A stretch of 64,000 nucleotides of DNA, taken from the NCBI RefSeq assembly GCF_014397255.1, contig NZ_CP060724.1, forward strand, positions 124,001 through 188,000, read 5' to 3'. Source of the stretch: Weissella diestrammenae (GTDB lineage Bacteria; Bacillota; Bacilli; Lactobacillales; Lactobacillaceae). A program made the position numbers and the translations under genes. Under the pieces are notes generated by a model, which worked only from the letters and a program-made list of their open reading frames with translations, was not told the origin of the DNA and did not search any database. Position 1 is the first letter of the stretch. Every line of letters starts with the position of its first letter. Below, in pieces: positions 44,595-53,670 of the stretch.

Positions 44595-44616
44595 GTCCAA
44601 GCAACTAAGACGCGAC

Positions 44617-44650
44617 AAAAAAACCACCGGTCCAAAACAGACCAGTGGTT
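44617..44650 (-). terminator. Rho-independent terminator after recA
   Basis: AACCACTGGTC pairs with GACCGGTGGTT (one G-U) around a seven-base loop, then a run of seven Ts on the minus strand, 45 bp past the recA stop. Confidence 0.9.
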
Positions 44651-44694
44651 ACAATTAATTCTTTACAGCTGCTATTGAGATAAAAGGTTATCTT

Positions 44695-45831
44695 CTATTC
44701 TTCAATGTCTAATGCAATATCATCTTCTGTTTTTGCGTTAGATACTTCCTCGGCTGGTGCTTCACCTTCGCCCAAGTATGCCTGTCTCACCCGTTTGAAA
44801 ATATCATCATAAGCATTTTTATTTTCAGGATCATCAAGCCAACGAATAACATTAACCTTTCCTTGACCAATCTTGTCCCCATTATATGAGAACCATGAGC
44901 CAGCCTTATCAATAATATCTTTATCAACCGCCAAGTCAATCATCTCACCGGTTTTAGAAATACCCTTTCCAAACATAATTTCGACTTCCACCTCGCGGAA
45001 AGGCGCAGCCACTTTATTCTTGACCACTTTAATGCGCGTAATATTTCCAACTGACTTAACATTATCATCATCAGCCTTTGTCGCATCAATACCACCCTTT
45101 CGACGAACATCTAATCGAACAGTTGAGTAGAATTTAAGCGCACGTCCACCTGGTGTTGTTTCAGGATTACCAAACATGATCCCAATCTTTTCTCGTAATT
45201 GATTAATGAAAATAACCGTCGTGCCAGTTTTCAAAATAGCACCGGACAATTTACGAAGGGCTTGAGACATCATACGCGCTTGTAGCCCAACACTCGTATC
45301 ACCGATTTCGCCGTCAATTTCTGCCTTCGGCGTTAAAGCGGCAACAGAATCAACTACGACCATATCAACGGCACCTGAATTAATCAAAGCATCAGCAATC
45401 GACAAACCTTGTTCACCTGTATCTGGTTGTGACAAAAGCAATTCATCAACATTGACCCCCAACGCTTTAGCATACTCAACATCCATGGCATTTTCCGCAT
45501 CGATATAGGCCACAATACCACCATTTGCTTGCGCTTCAGCCGCGGCATGGAGCGCTAATGTTGTTTTACCTGATGATTCGGGACCATAGATTTCAATAAT
45601 ACGCCCCTTAGGGTAGCCACCAACACCAAGTGCAATATCCAACTTCAAAGACCCAGTCGATGTTGATTCAACCTTAGTAAACTTAGAATCACCCATCTTC
45701 ATAACCGCACCTTTTCCAAATGACTTCTCAATTTTCTTTAGTGCTTCATTCAACGCTGCATCCCGTGCTTTAGGGTCTGTTATTTTACCTTCGATTTTCT
45801 TATTTGGGTTAATATTTTTCCCACTTGCCAT
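44695..45831 (-). CDS. recA: Recombinase RecA
   Basis: Strand-exchange ATPase. The 378 residues show Walker [16 protein letters not shown] near 85, Walker [13 protein letters not shown] near 160, and the loop [11 protein letters not shown] near 205 then [24 protein letters not shown], plus an acidic C-terminus. TGGAGG precedes the ATG. RecA would normally trigger LexA autocleavage, but the LexA-like protein of this window lacks the active site; no SOS box is visible in the 41 bp between recA and pncC or just inside. It lies at the end of the ymfF-ymfH-rodZ-pgsA-pncC-recA string. Confidence 0.97.
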   Translation of the reverse strand: MASGKNINPNKKIEGKITDPKARDAALNEALKKIEKSFGKGAVMKMGDSKFTKVESTSTGSLKLDIALGVGGYPKGRIIEIYGPESSGKTTLALHAAAEAQANGGIVAYIDAENAMDVEYAKALGVNVDELLLSQPDTGEQGLSIADALINSGAVDMVVVDSVAALTPKAEIDGEIGDTSVGLQARMMSQALRKLSGAILKTGTTVIFINQLREKIGIMFGNPETTPGGRALKFYSTVRLDVRRKGGIDATKADDDNVKSVGNITRIKVVKNKVAAPFREVEVEIMFGKGISKTGEMIDLAVDKDIIDKAGSWFSYNGDKIGQGKVNVIRWLDDPENKNAYDDIFKRVRQAYLGEGEAPAEEVSNAKTEDDIALDIEE

Positions 45832-45872
45832 TTAATCGGCCTCCATATTTTTATTAATAAATTAAGTATAAC

Positions 45873-46388
45873 CTAATTACCTGACTTTGTAACTATTTTT
45901 TCAAAATATTTATCTGGTGTCAAAATAACTGCATTCAATAAGTTCATTCCCGCTGACACAGCAGCTTCACGCACCATTTGGCGATCGCCTTCCAATTGAA
46001 AAGCTTGAACGTAGCTTAGTCGTTGACCGTAAACAATTCCGATATATACAGTGCCAGCTGCATGCCCTTCTAGTGAATCAGGACCCGCCACACCCGTAAA
46101 ACTTATGGCCCAATCGGTCTGCATTTTTTTAGCTGCCCCAAATGCCATTGCGACTGCGACCTGTTCTGAAACCACACCATATCGTGCAATTAATGCCTGC
46201 GGCACTCCCGTCAGTAACGTTTTTGCTGTCGCTGAATAAGTCACAAAAGCACCTGGAAACACTGCTGATATCCCCGGTGTTTCTGCAAGTGTTGCCGCAA
46301 ACAAGCCGGCCGTTAGACTTTCAACAGCAGTGATGGTTTCATCCATTTTTATTAATTTCTGTCCTAATTGGATCTTTTGTTCAGTCAT
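45873..46388 (-). CDS. pncC: PncC-type nicotinamide-nucleotide amidohydrolase (CinA C-terminal domain only)
   Basis: A 171-residue stand-alone version of the CinA C-terminal domain, which deamidates nicotinamide mononucleotide. TAVESLTAGLFAATL near residue 20 has the catalytic Ser, followed by GAFVTYSATAKTLL, VVSEQVAVAMA and SFTGVAGPDSLEGHAAGTVYIGI. The N-terminal MoCF-like domain of full CinA (about 410 residues) is missing; no remnant is seen upstream, so this is a short version rather than a recent break. TAGGAGGTGG precedes the ATG. Placed between pgsA and recA, where full cinA lies in Bacillus and streptococci. Confidence 0.9.
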   Translation of the reverse strand: MTEQKIQLGQKLIKMDETITAVESLTAGLFAATLAETPGISAVFPGAFVTYSATAKTLLTGVPQALIARYGVVSEQVAVAMAFGAAKKMQTDWAISFTGVAGPDSLEGHAAGTVYIGIVYGQRLSYVQAFQLEGDRQMVREAAVSAGMNLLNAVILTPDKYFEKIVTKSGN

Positions 46389-46445
46389 TTTAATCCACCT
46401 CCTACTAAATAATGAACCATATAACGATAAACGTTACATTTTGAA

Positions 46446-46474
46446 ATAAAAAAAGGCGACGTTGGTCACCTTTA
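46446..46474 (-). terminator. Terminator after pgsA
   Basis: AAAGGTGAC pairs with GTCGCCTTT (one G-U) around a four-base loop (CAAC), then a T-run on the minus strand, just past the pgsA stop. pncC and recA then need a further promoter or readthrough. Confidence 0.8.
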
Positions 46475-46479
46475 TTATC

Positions 46480-47055
46480 TTATTTTAAGCCATCGGCAAA
46501 CACAAATCGTGCCTTCCAAAAATATTCAATTCCCGAATAAACGGTAAAGAATACTGCAATCCACAACATAATCTGGGCAAAAGGAATGCCAATTGTCGCA
46601 AAGCCAAAATTATGCAACAAGAAAAACGTAATGGCTAACATTTGCGTTGTTGTTTTAATTTTTCCAGGCATCGCTGCAGCCATCACCTGACCATTGTTTT
46701 CAACAATTAGGGTCCGTAATCCAGTTACAGCTAATTCTCGAATGACAATAACAGCCACCATCCAAGCTGGTACCCATCCAAATTGGACAAAGTAAATCAA
46801 TGCCGTCATGACTAATAACTTATCAGCCAAAGGGTCAGCAAACTTCCCAAAATTAGTCACTAAATGTTGGCGACGTGCAATCTGACCATCCAGCGTATCT
46901 GTTAGTGATGCAGCAATAAAAATCAACGCAGCAATCAAATGGGTTGTAGGTAACATATCGCTACCACCCCATAAATTGATTGGTACCATCAAAATAATGG
47001 CAAATAACGGGATTAAAACGATACGAAAAACTGTTAACTTATTTGGTAAATTCAT
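46480..47055 (-). CDS. pgsA: CDP-diacylglycerol-glycerol-3-phosphate 3-phosphatidyltransferase
   Basis: Makes phosphatidylglycerol-phosphate. The 191-residue membrane protein has the CDP-alcohol phosphatidyltransferase signature: SLTDTLDGQIARRQHLVTNFGKFADPLADK near residues 55-85, with four Asp that bind metal. It begins MNLPNKLTVFRI, the amphipathic start of the family, and has about four further helices. TAGGAAG precedes the ATG. It is 17 bp after rodZ. Feeds the anionic lipid pool used by cardiolipin synthase, encoded 3.5 kb away. Confidence 0.96.
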   Translation of the reverse strand: MNLPNKLTVFRIVLIPLFAIILMVPINLWGGSDMLPTTHLIAALIFIAASLTDTLDGQIARRQHLVTNFGKFADPLADKLLVMTALIYFVQFGWVPAWMVAVIVIRELAVTGLRTLIVENNGQVMAAAMPGKIKTTTQMLAITFFLLHNFGFATIGIPFAQIMLWIAVFFTVYSGIEYFWKARFVFADGLK

Positions 47056-47071
47056 GTCTTACTTCCTAAAA

Positions 47072-47965
47072 CTATTTTTGTGCAACATTAAAGACTGCAC
47101 GCCAGACTAAACCTGTATTATTCAAAGGTGCGTCAATCCCATTAAATTGGAGGGTTAAATTATTAGCATTACCCGTTTGTAGTGTGACAAAAGTGTTGTC
47201 GCTTGGAATATCAACCTCATGCGTCTCACCAGCTTGGATGGTCCCTGAATACAATACAACCCCAGCATTATTTGTTACTTGTGTCCATGATGCGCCACGA
47301 CCCGTTATTTTTAACTTTCGCGCTTCATTGACTGGCACTTTGACCGCAAAAGTTGACGTTGTGCCAGCGACAGAAGCAGGTGCAACTTCCGTCTTAGGCT
47401 TTTCAGACGCACTCGAAGCCTGCTTTTCTTTTTGCTTTTTTGATGTGGAAGTTGCTGACGTCTCTGAACTACTTGAAGCCACCTTAGACGTTGCTACTGA
47501 GACTTGTGAGTTATTCGCTGGTTCTTGCTTAGCTTTCCCAGCAAAATTGGCAACAAACGCCCAGACAACAATCACAACAATTAGCGCCACAATCGCCAAG
47601 ATAACCTTTGGCATCATGACACTGGCTTTTTCGATGGTTGACTCTTCTTGTCGGTGCATGCCAGCACGCGTCACGTTATCAGCATCAACTCGAGATTTAT
47701 CCAAATCAGGTGCAACCGTTGGTGCAATAATCTCATGTGATTCCAATAACGAATCAGCATCTAACCCGACAGTTGCCGCATACTGTCGAGTAAACGCGCG
47801 CTCATAAAACTGACCTGGCAACTGGTCCAATTGATCATTTTCAATTGCTTGTAGGTAACGTTTTTGAATCTTCGTTTGGGCTTGAATGTCGTCTAGTGTT
47901 AGTCCCTTTTCAATACGAGCTTTTTGTAATTCCTCACCAATACCACGCTGTTGCTCTTCTGTCAT
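47072..47965 (-). CDS. rodZ: RodZ-like helix-turn-helix membrane protein (YmfM)
   Basis: A 297-residue bitopic protein. The N-terminal HTH_25 domain reads EELQKARIEKGLTLDDIQAQTKIQKRYLQAIENDQLDQLPG and FYERAFTRQYA, as in RodZ, which links MreB to the membrane. A single membrane helix follows (VILAIVALIVVIVVWAFVA near 125-143), then a Ser/Lys/Thr-rich linker and the extracellular DUF4115 domain with WTQVTNNAGVVLYSGTIQAGE. No mre genes are in the window. It precedes pgsA by 17 bp, and follows ymfH by 54 bp, as in Bacillus. Confidence 0.93.
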   Translation of the reverse strand: MTEEQQRGIGEELQKARIEKGLTLDDIQAQTKIQKRYLQAIENDQLDQLPGQFYERAFTRQYAATVGLDADSLLESHEIIAPTVAPDLDKSRVDADNVTRAGMHRQEESTIEKASVMMPKVILAIVALIVVIVVWAFVANFAGKAKQEPANNSQVSVATSKVASSSSETSATSTSKKQKEKQASSASEKPKTEVAPASVAGTTSTFAVKVPVNEARKLKITGRGASWTQVTNNAGVVLYSGTIQAGETHEVDIPSDNTFVTLQTGNANNLTLQFNGIDAPLNNTGLVWRAVFNVAQK

Positions 47966-48019
47966 GCTTCTAATTCCTTAATTAACTAATATTTATACTT
48001 TTATTTTACCATACAAAAG

Positions 48020-49282
48020 TTAATTTGGACGGGCAATTATACTAGCAATTGGACTAACAGCAACACGCCGAATCATTTCGTGCACCGTCATAACCGACAA
48101 ATTTTGAAGAATCTCAATCTCATCATCCAACAACGTTCCGCCAAAAGTATTCCCCTCATATCGCGTCACAATCTCTTCTAATGAATTCAGCTTGGCTACC
48201 ATACGTCCTAACATGTCTTTTTTGGCTAAATCATACCATTTTTTTAGATCTTCAAATCTGTCACTCAACACTTGTAACTCATCTGATACTAAGCTGATTA
48301 ACTCCTCTGGTTCCGATGTTTCAGCAATAATGGTCACAAATGCAAAGGCACGTTCCCAATCAAACTCCACACTAAAACTATCATCAATTAAGCCTGAATC
48401 GTACCAATTCATATAAACTGGTGAAAATTCACCAAAAACCAGATCCATGACCAGCGACCATGCAATAGCATCATTTAATGCAGCCTTCCCAACTGGTAAC
48501 ATTTGACCCTCATAAAAGCGTTGACCAATCGCTACTTTATTCCGCACCGTTTCTAATTCAATCTCTACTGGTAGCGTATCCACAGCTGATAAAACTGGTA
48601 AGTGATAATGGCCCGTAATTTGTGGCCTAGCTTGGCCAAGTTCTGACTGCGCAATCAATGTCCGAATCTGAATCGGATCAAATGCGCCAGCCACCACGAT
48701 TTCCATTTTATTTGGCACATAATTATGGGTGTATGCCGTCATTAGTGCCCTCGCATCAATCTGTTTGATACTATCAAGTGTTCCAGCAATATCAGTGCCC
48801 AATGGGTCTTGTGGGAAAAGTCGATTCAAAATTGCACGATACAAACGAGAAGCTGGATCATCCTGATACATCTCGATTTCTTGTCCAATAATCCCAATTT
48901 CTTTCTTCAGTTCTTTTTCCGGAAAATAAGGGGTTTGTGTAAAAGATAATAATTCTTCAAAACTGTCGTATTGATAACCACGCGAAGTTAAAAAATAACT
49001 TGTTCGGGTTTGTGATGTAAATGCATTCACGTTATCACCAAAACTACTAATTTTGGTGAAAGCATCATAGGCTGGTTGTGCAAACAATCGATGCTCTAAG
49101 AAATGAGCTAATCCAGCTGGTTCATGCGTAAGCACACCTTTGTCTTCAAAAATCTGGTCACGAGCGCCATAATCAACTGTCACCATCGCCATCATCTGAT
49201 GATAATCCGAACGTGGTACTAAATGAATTTTCAGCCCATTATCTAATTGATCATGACTCACCTGCAAAATTTTGTGCGCCAT
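48020..49282 (-). CDS. M16 family metallopeptidase (YmfH)
   Basis: A 420-residue peptidase of the pitrilysin clan. The inverted zinc motif HXXEH is intact as HFLEH (residues 60-64) with the downstream Glu expected near 140 (IIGQEIEMYQDDPA). Usually paired with an inactive partner to form a clam-shell; here YmfF is that partner. GAGAGGAATT precedes the ATG, which is two bases after the ymfF stop. Substrate unknown; in other LAB the gene lies in the same rodZ-pgsA string. Confidence 0.9.
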   Translation of the reverse strand: MAHKILQVSHDQLDNGLKIHLVPRSDYHQMMAMVTVDYGARDQIFEDKGVLTHEPAGLAHFLEHRLFAQPAYDAFTKISSFGDNVNAFTSQTRTSYFLTSRGYQYDSFEELLSFTQTPYFPEKELKKEIGIIGQEIEMYQDDPASRLYRAILNRLFPQDPLGTDIAGTLDSIKQIDARALMTAYTHNYVPNKMEIVVAGAFDPIQIRTLIAQSELGQARPQITGHYHLPVLSAVDTLPVEIELETVRNKVAIGQRFYEGQMLPVGKAALNDAIAWSLVMDLVFGEFSPVYMNWYDSGLIDDSFSVEFDWERAFAFVTIIAETSEPEELISLVSDELQVLSDRFEDLKKWYDLAKKDMLGRMVAKLNSLEEIVTRYEGNTFGGTLLDDEIEILQNLSVMTVHEMIRRVAVSPIASIIARPN

Positions 49283-49284
49283 GT

Positions 49285-50538
49285 CTAATTCCTCTCCCTT
49301 GTTAACATCAAGTCAATTTGCAAAATCAAAGCTTGTGCAACCTTTTGCACTGCCGCTACCGTGACAGCATTTATTTGTTCAGTCCACTGTTGATCAGTTA
49401 AAATTAATCCTGTTAACTGCTGTGACAATAAATAATCGAGTTGACGTTCTGGTCGATCTAACGCCACAACATAATCATTAATCATCAGCCGTTTCACGAT
49501 TGATAACTCTTCAGCTGTAATCGGCTGTGTTTGAAGTTGCTCGATTTGTTGTGCAATCATTTGCCTAGCTTGTGCTAAATCATCAAGTTCCAAACCGGCT
49601 GACACTAATAATACACCTGTATAGGGATTAAAATCAGAATAAACAGCATACGCCAATCCAGCCTTCTCACGAACATTCGAAAATAATCGTGAGACACCCA
49701 ATCCACCAAAAAGTGCATTAAAAACGTAACCAACAAATCGTTGTTGCACTGTTAAATTCAATTGGTATATTTGAACTAAACGTGCCTGATTAACGTTTGC
49801 AGCCAGTGAATGCATCTGAAGTACCTGCTGTGTCTGTTGCTCAAATGGCGATATTTGACTCATACGAGGTTGAAAATTAAAACGATTCAAAAGCGGTAAA
49901 ATACTTGTGTCACTAAAATCACCTTGCAACATAATATCGACACGATCATTTTGATACATACGTTTCAATTCATGCCACGCCATTAATGGTGTGACGTGTT
50001 CAATGGACTCAGACTGACCGAAGGCGGTTTCTCCAAGATATGATGTCTGAAAATACGCTGTTAGAGCTGTTCTAATCGCTTGATATTCACGATCTTCAAA
50101 TAAGCCTGCGATTTCATCCAGGGCAATTTCTTGCTGTCGAGAAAAAACTGTTAAATCAAATCCAATCTCGTCATTACCGAGTGGTCTTAATAAAACTTCT
50201 TGTAAAAATTCCAACCCAGTCTGCACCATATTAGTCTTATCATTAGTGAATACATCATTCACTAATGATAAATTTAACCTTAGATTGTGAATCGCACCTA
50301 GATTTGAAACATCGACACTAAAATCAGCCCCATACATTTGACTAATTTTTTTTGCCATCAATGTCTGACTAAAATATTGTTTTGAAACCGTTTCAAGCAT
50401 GTTACTCACTAAAAAACGTTCAGCGAAATGTGCTTTAGCTTTCGGCTGGGAAAAATTAATACTGATTTGATTTGTCGCAAATTGTGTCGTCTGAACGATG
50501 TGCACATAGACACCATTTGTTAGTTCAATTGTTTTCAA
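49285..50538 (-). CDS. M16 family peptidase-like protein, inactive partner (YmfF)
   Basis: A 417-residue M16-fold protein. Where the partner has HFLEH, this one has AERFLVSNMLE near residue 37, so the zinc site is lost, as in YmfF of other Firmicutes. The C-terminal half has FNALFGGLGVSRLFSNVREKAGLAYAVYSDF, the Arg/Tyr patch that binds substrate in the partner lobe. The start appears to be TTG at 50538 with a weak GGGTAA; no better codon exists before residue 44. First gene of the ymfF-ymfH-rodZ-pgsA transcript. Confidence 0.88.
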   Translation of the reverse strand: MKTIELTNGVYVHIVQTTQFATNQISINFSQPKAKAHFAERFLVSNMLETVSKQYFSQTLMAKKISQMYGADFSVDVSNLGAIHNLRLNLSLVNDVFTNDKTNMVQTGLEFLQEVLLRPLGNDEIGFDLTVFSRQQEIALDEIAGLFEDREYQAIRTALTAYFQTSYLGETAFGQSESIEHVTPLMAWHELKRMYQNDRVDIMLQGDFSDTSILPLLNRFNFQPRMSQISPFEQQTQQVLQMHSLAANVNQARLVQIYQLNLTVQQRFVGYVFNALFGGLGVSRLFSNVREKAGLAYAVYSDFNPYTGVLLVSAGLELDDLAQARQMIAQQIEQLQTQPITAEELSIVKRLMINDYVVALDRPERQLDYLLSQQLTGLILTDQQWTEQINAVTVAAVQKVAQALILQIDLMLTRERN

Positions 50539-50577
50539 TGGTATTACCCGATTTCTATTTGGTATTAACGCGTTGGC

Positions 50578-52041
50578 CTATAGAATAGGTGATAATAGAC
50601 GCGAAACTTGTTGTAAAACATGTTTCCAAGCTGGTTGTTTGCTAAAGTATGCCTTTGACAAACGTGTTGATTTCTGCATATCTATTTCAAATATTTTTTC
50701 AAGTGCGCCTGCGATTTCATGGTCGTATAAAAATGCATTCGCTTCAAAATTTAACACAAACGAACGAATATCCATATTTGCAGAGCCGACTGAAGCAATT
50801 CGCCCATCAATGCTGACCATTTTTGCGTGCAAAAATCCATTATCATAACGATAAATTTCCGCACCAACTTCTAACAATTGTGAGGCGTAGTACTCCGTTG
50901 CTCGATACACAAAAGGATGGTCAGGAATTGATGGTATCATCAATCGAACACGAATACCCGATTGAATTGCCATTCGTAAGACTTCTAAGACCGCTTGATC
51001 AGGAATAAAATACGGCGTTTGAATCGTAATACTTTCTGTTGCCGTTGCAAACATCTTTAAATAGCCAGTTTGAATTTGTTTATCCGAATTATCGGGTCCT
51101 GATGACACAATCTGAATAGCAGTTGTGTCATTCACCAATTCACGTCGACTAGGAAAATAATCATCTGAAAATGTCAACTGTTGCTTATGCGTTGTTGCAT
51201 TCCAATCAGTAAAGAAACGTGATTGCACAGCCAAAACTGCGTCACCTTCAATTCTAAGATGTGTATCCCGCCAATAACCGAACTTCTTACTCTTACCTAA
51301 ATATTGATCACCGACATTGAAACCACCAATATAAGCGACATTACCGTCTATCACCACAAGTTTTCGATGATCACGAAAATTCATTCGAAATGTGATTAAT
51401 ACGTATCTTGGTGCCATAAAGGGTAGAACCTGACCACCCGCCTCTTTCAAACGACGCCACATTTTTTCATGCCGACCATGTGACCCCCATTGATCAAATA
51501 GGACACGCACACGTACGCCTTTTTTGGCTTTAGCGACTAGCAAGTCCACTAATTGATTACCAATTTCATCATCATAAATTGTGAAATACTCAATATTAAT
51601 ATGATGCTTGGCCCTTTGAATATCATCAAAAAGTTGCTCAAATTTTTTATGACCATCAGTAAAAATACGGACTGCATTATGAAAAGTTAATATTGCTTCA
51701 TCATTTTGCAAAAACAGCCGTACAAAACTATTTTCTTCATCAAAATGATCAGTGGTGACATTTGAATTAGCCAGTTCCTTTTGATTGGTCACAATTTTAT
51801 CAATACCCAAAACCTCTTGCGTTTGAAGACTAAAAATTTTGGCACTCGTCAAATTACGACCAATAAACATATAGATAATAAAGCCAATGAATGGTAAACC
51901 TAAAAGAACTAGCAACCAAGCCCAAATGGCCGTCACCTCACGTTTTCCTCGAAAAACAATAATAAATGCCAAAATGGCATTAATAGCAAGTAAGCTAATT
52001 GTAATAAAATTTAAATTAAAATGTAGTAGCATCAGACGCAT
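50578..52041 (-). CDS. cls: Cardiolipin synthase
   Basis: Condenses two phosphatidylglycerols to cardiolipin. A 487-residue phospholipase D superfamily protein with two N-terminal membrane helices (ISLLAINAILAFIIVF and IWAWLLVLLGLPFIGFIIYMF) and two HKD motifs: HRKLVVIDGNVAYIGGFN near 225 and HAKMVSIDGRIASVGSANMD near 405. The ATG at 52041 and one at 52032 are both possible; the first has AAAGGTAGAGG upstream. Ends 39 bp before ymfF. Confidence 0.95.
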   Translation of the reverse strand: MRLMLLHFNLNFITISLLAINAILAFIIVFRGKREVTAIWAWLLVLLGLPFIGFIIYMFIGRNLTSAKIFSLQTQEVLGIDKIVTNQKELANSNVTTDHFDEENSFVRLFLQNDEAILTFHNAVRIFTDGHKKFEQLFDDIQRAKHHINIEYFTIYDDEIGNQLVDLLVAKAKKGVRVRVLFDQWGSHGRHEKMWRRLKEAGGQVLPFMAPRYVLITFRMNFRDHRKLVVIDGNVAYIGGFNVGDQYLGKSKKFGYWRDTHLRIEGDAVLAVQSRFFTDWNATTHKQQLTFSDDYFPSRRELVNDTTAIQIVSSGPDNSDKQIQTGYLKMFATATESITIQTPYFIPDQAVLEVLRMAIQSGIRVRLMIPSIPDHPFVYRATEYYASQLLEVGAEIYRYDNGFLHAKMVSIDGRIASVGSANMDIRSFVLNFEANAFLYDHEIAGALEKIFEIDMQKSTRLSKAYFSKQPAWKHVLQQVSRLLSPIL

Positions 52042-52085
52042 GCTGCCTCTACCTTTCGTTTAGTGTAATAGTTTGAGTTTAACAT

Positions 52086-52113
52086 AAAAACGCCTTAATA
52101 ATAAGGCGTTTTT
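52086..52113 (-). terminator. Terminator after the gntK-gntP operon
   Basis: AAAAACGCCTT and AAGGCGTTTTT form a perfect 11-bp stem with a six-base loop; T-run on the minus strand, 22 bp past the gntP stop and before cls. Confidence 0.93.
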
Positions 52114-52134
52114 CAATTCGAATTAATTTATTCA

Positions 52135-53637
52135 CTATGAGAATAAAGCACTTAATATAAGCACCATAATTAGTCCGACTACGGAAATAAGCGTTTCTAA
52201 CACAGTCCAAATTTTCAATGTCTGTGGCACACTCAAGTCAAAGAATTCTTTAAACATCCAGAATCCTGCATCATTGACGTGTGAAGCGGCTAACGACCCT
52301 GCCCCAATGGCTAAGACCACGAAGGCTGGATTGACTGCCGTTTGGCTAGCAACTAAAGGTGCAACAATTCCGGCCGATGTCAGGCCCGCAACTGTGGCTG
52401 AACCGACGGACACTCGAATAATAACCGCAATTAACCATGCAAAGATAATTGGAGAAAGTGATGTGTGTGAAAATGCAGCAGCAATTGCAGTTGAGATACC
52501 ACCTGCTGTCAAAACACCCTTAAAGGCTGCACCACCACCAATAACCATCAATAAGTTAGCAATTGACTTTAAGGCGTCTGACAATGATGTGCCGACTTCG
52601 GTCATTGTCCGGCCTTGCTTTGGCCCCATTGACCAAATTGCAAATGACATTGCAATCACCATTGCAATGACAGGATTACCAAACATCGCTACGACTTGAT
52701 CCATTGTTGAAGGATGCATTAAATAACCATGTTGTGCGGCGGCAGTCATTCCTTGCCAAGCCGTATCACCAATTTCACCGCTATAGACTTGCTTTCCACC
52801 ATTGTGCACCATTGTATAAACGGTTGAAATCAACATGAAAAATACGGGTAATAATGACGTTAAAATTGAAATTCCAAAACTTGGCGTCTCATCGAGTTCG
52901 AATTTTTTAACTTCACCAATGGCATTTAACTTTTTAGTTATTTTGAAGGCAGATGGTTCTATCTTTTGAATCACCCGTGTAAATAATGGCCCGGCAATCA
53001 CCAAAGCCACGATTGCAACAATCACCCCATACATGAGGACGACGCCCATATTAGCGCCTAAAATATTCGTCACTGCAGTAGGTGATGGTTGGGGTGGCAA
53101 GAAACCTTGCGCGGCTGATAAAGCAGCTGCCATCGGAATACCCAAGTAAAGAAGTGATACACCAGCTTCAAGCGCAATCGTAAAGACGATTGGAATTAAA
53201 ACAACCATTCCGACTTCAAACAATAATGAAATACCGATAATAAATGATGCGATTGCAACTGCCCATTGTAATTTACTTTTACCAAATCGTGCAATTAATG
53301 TCGACGCGATACGATAAGAACCACCCGCATCTGCGACCAAACGACCAATCATTGATCCAAATCCAAAGACAATGACCAGCTCGCCCATCGTACCACCGAT
53401 ACCATTTTTCAAAGCATCCGCAATCCCGGCTGGATTCATACCCAATCCCAAGGCCACTAAAATCGATGTAATAATCAAAGAGACAAACGTATTGACTTTA
53501 ACCTTCAAGATTAAGATCAGTAAGGCAATAATTCCCAATACTAAGATTAAGAATGGCCAAACATTCAATCCATTTAACATCCATTGATAAAATCCCGTCT
53601 CAGGATTAGTTGTTAATCCTGATGCTACATTAAACAT
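52135..53637 (-). CDS. gntP: GntP family gluconate:H+ symporter (downstream copy)
   Basis: A 500-residue permease with about twelve helices of the GntP family. KVNTFVSLIITSILVALGLGM, GFGSMIGRLVADAGGSYRIA, GFLPPQPSPTAV and SHVNDAGFWMFKEFFDL are family blocks; the last is the most constant. Compared with the other copy here it has about 25 extra N-terminal residues and an insertion near 265-310. GCAGGAAAAAG precedes the ATG. It lies 33 bp after gntK, with no promoter of its own visible, so it belongs to the gntK transcript. Substrate may be gluconate or a related sugar acid. Confidence 0.92.
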   Translation of the reverse strand: MFNVASGLTTNPETGFYQWMLNGLNVWPFLILVLGIIALLILILKVKVNTFVSLIITSILVALGLGMNPAGIADALKNGIGGTMGELVIVFGFGSMIGRLVADAGGSYRIASTLIARFGKSKLQWAVAIASFIIGISLLFEVGMVVLIPIVFTIALEAGVSLLYLGIPMAAALSAAQGFLPPQPSPTAVTNILGANMGVVLMYGVIVAIVALVIAGPLFTRVIQKIEPSAFKITKKLNAIGEVKKFELDETPSFGISILTSLLPVFFMLISTVYTMVHNGGKQVYSGEIGDTAWQGMTAAAQHGYLMHPSTMDQVVAMFGNPVIAMVIAMSFAIWSMGPKQGRTMTEVGTSLSDALKSIANLLMVIGGGAAFKGVLTAGGISTAIAAAFSHTSLSPIIFAWLIAVIIRVSVGSATVAGLTSAGIVAPLVASQTAVNPAFVVLAIGAGSLAASHVNDAGFWMFKEFFDLSVPQTLKIWTVLETLISVVGLIMVLILSALFS

Positions 53638-53670
53638 ATTTCTTTTTCCTGCTTCCTTTTTCGATCAATA

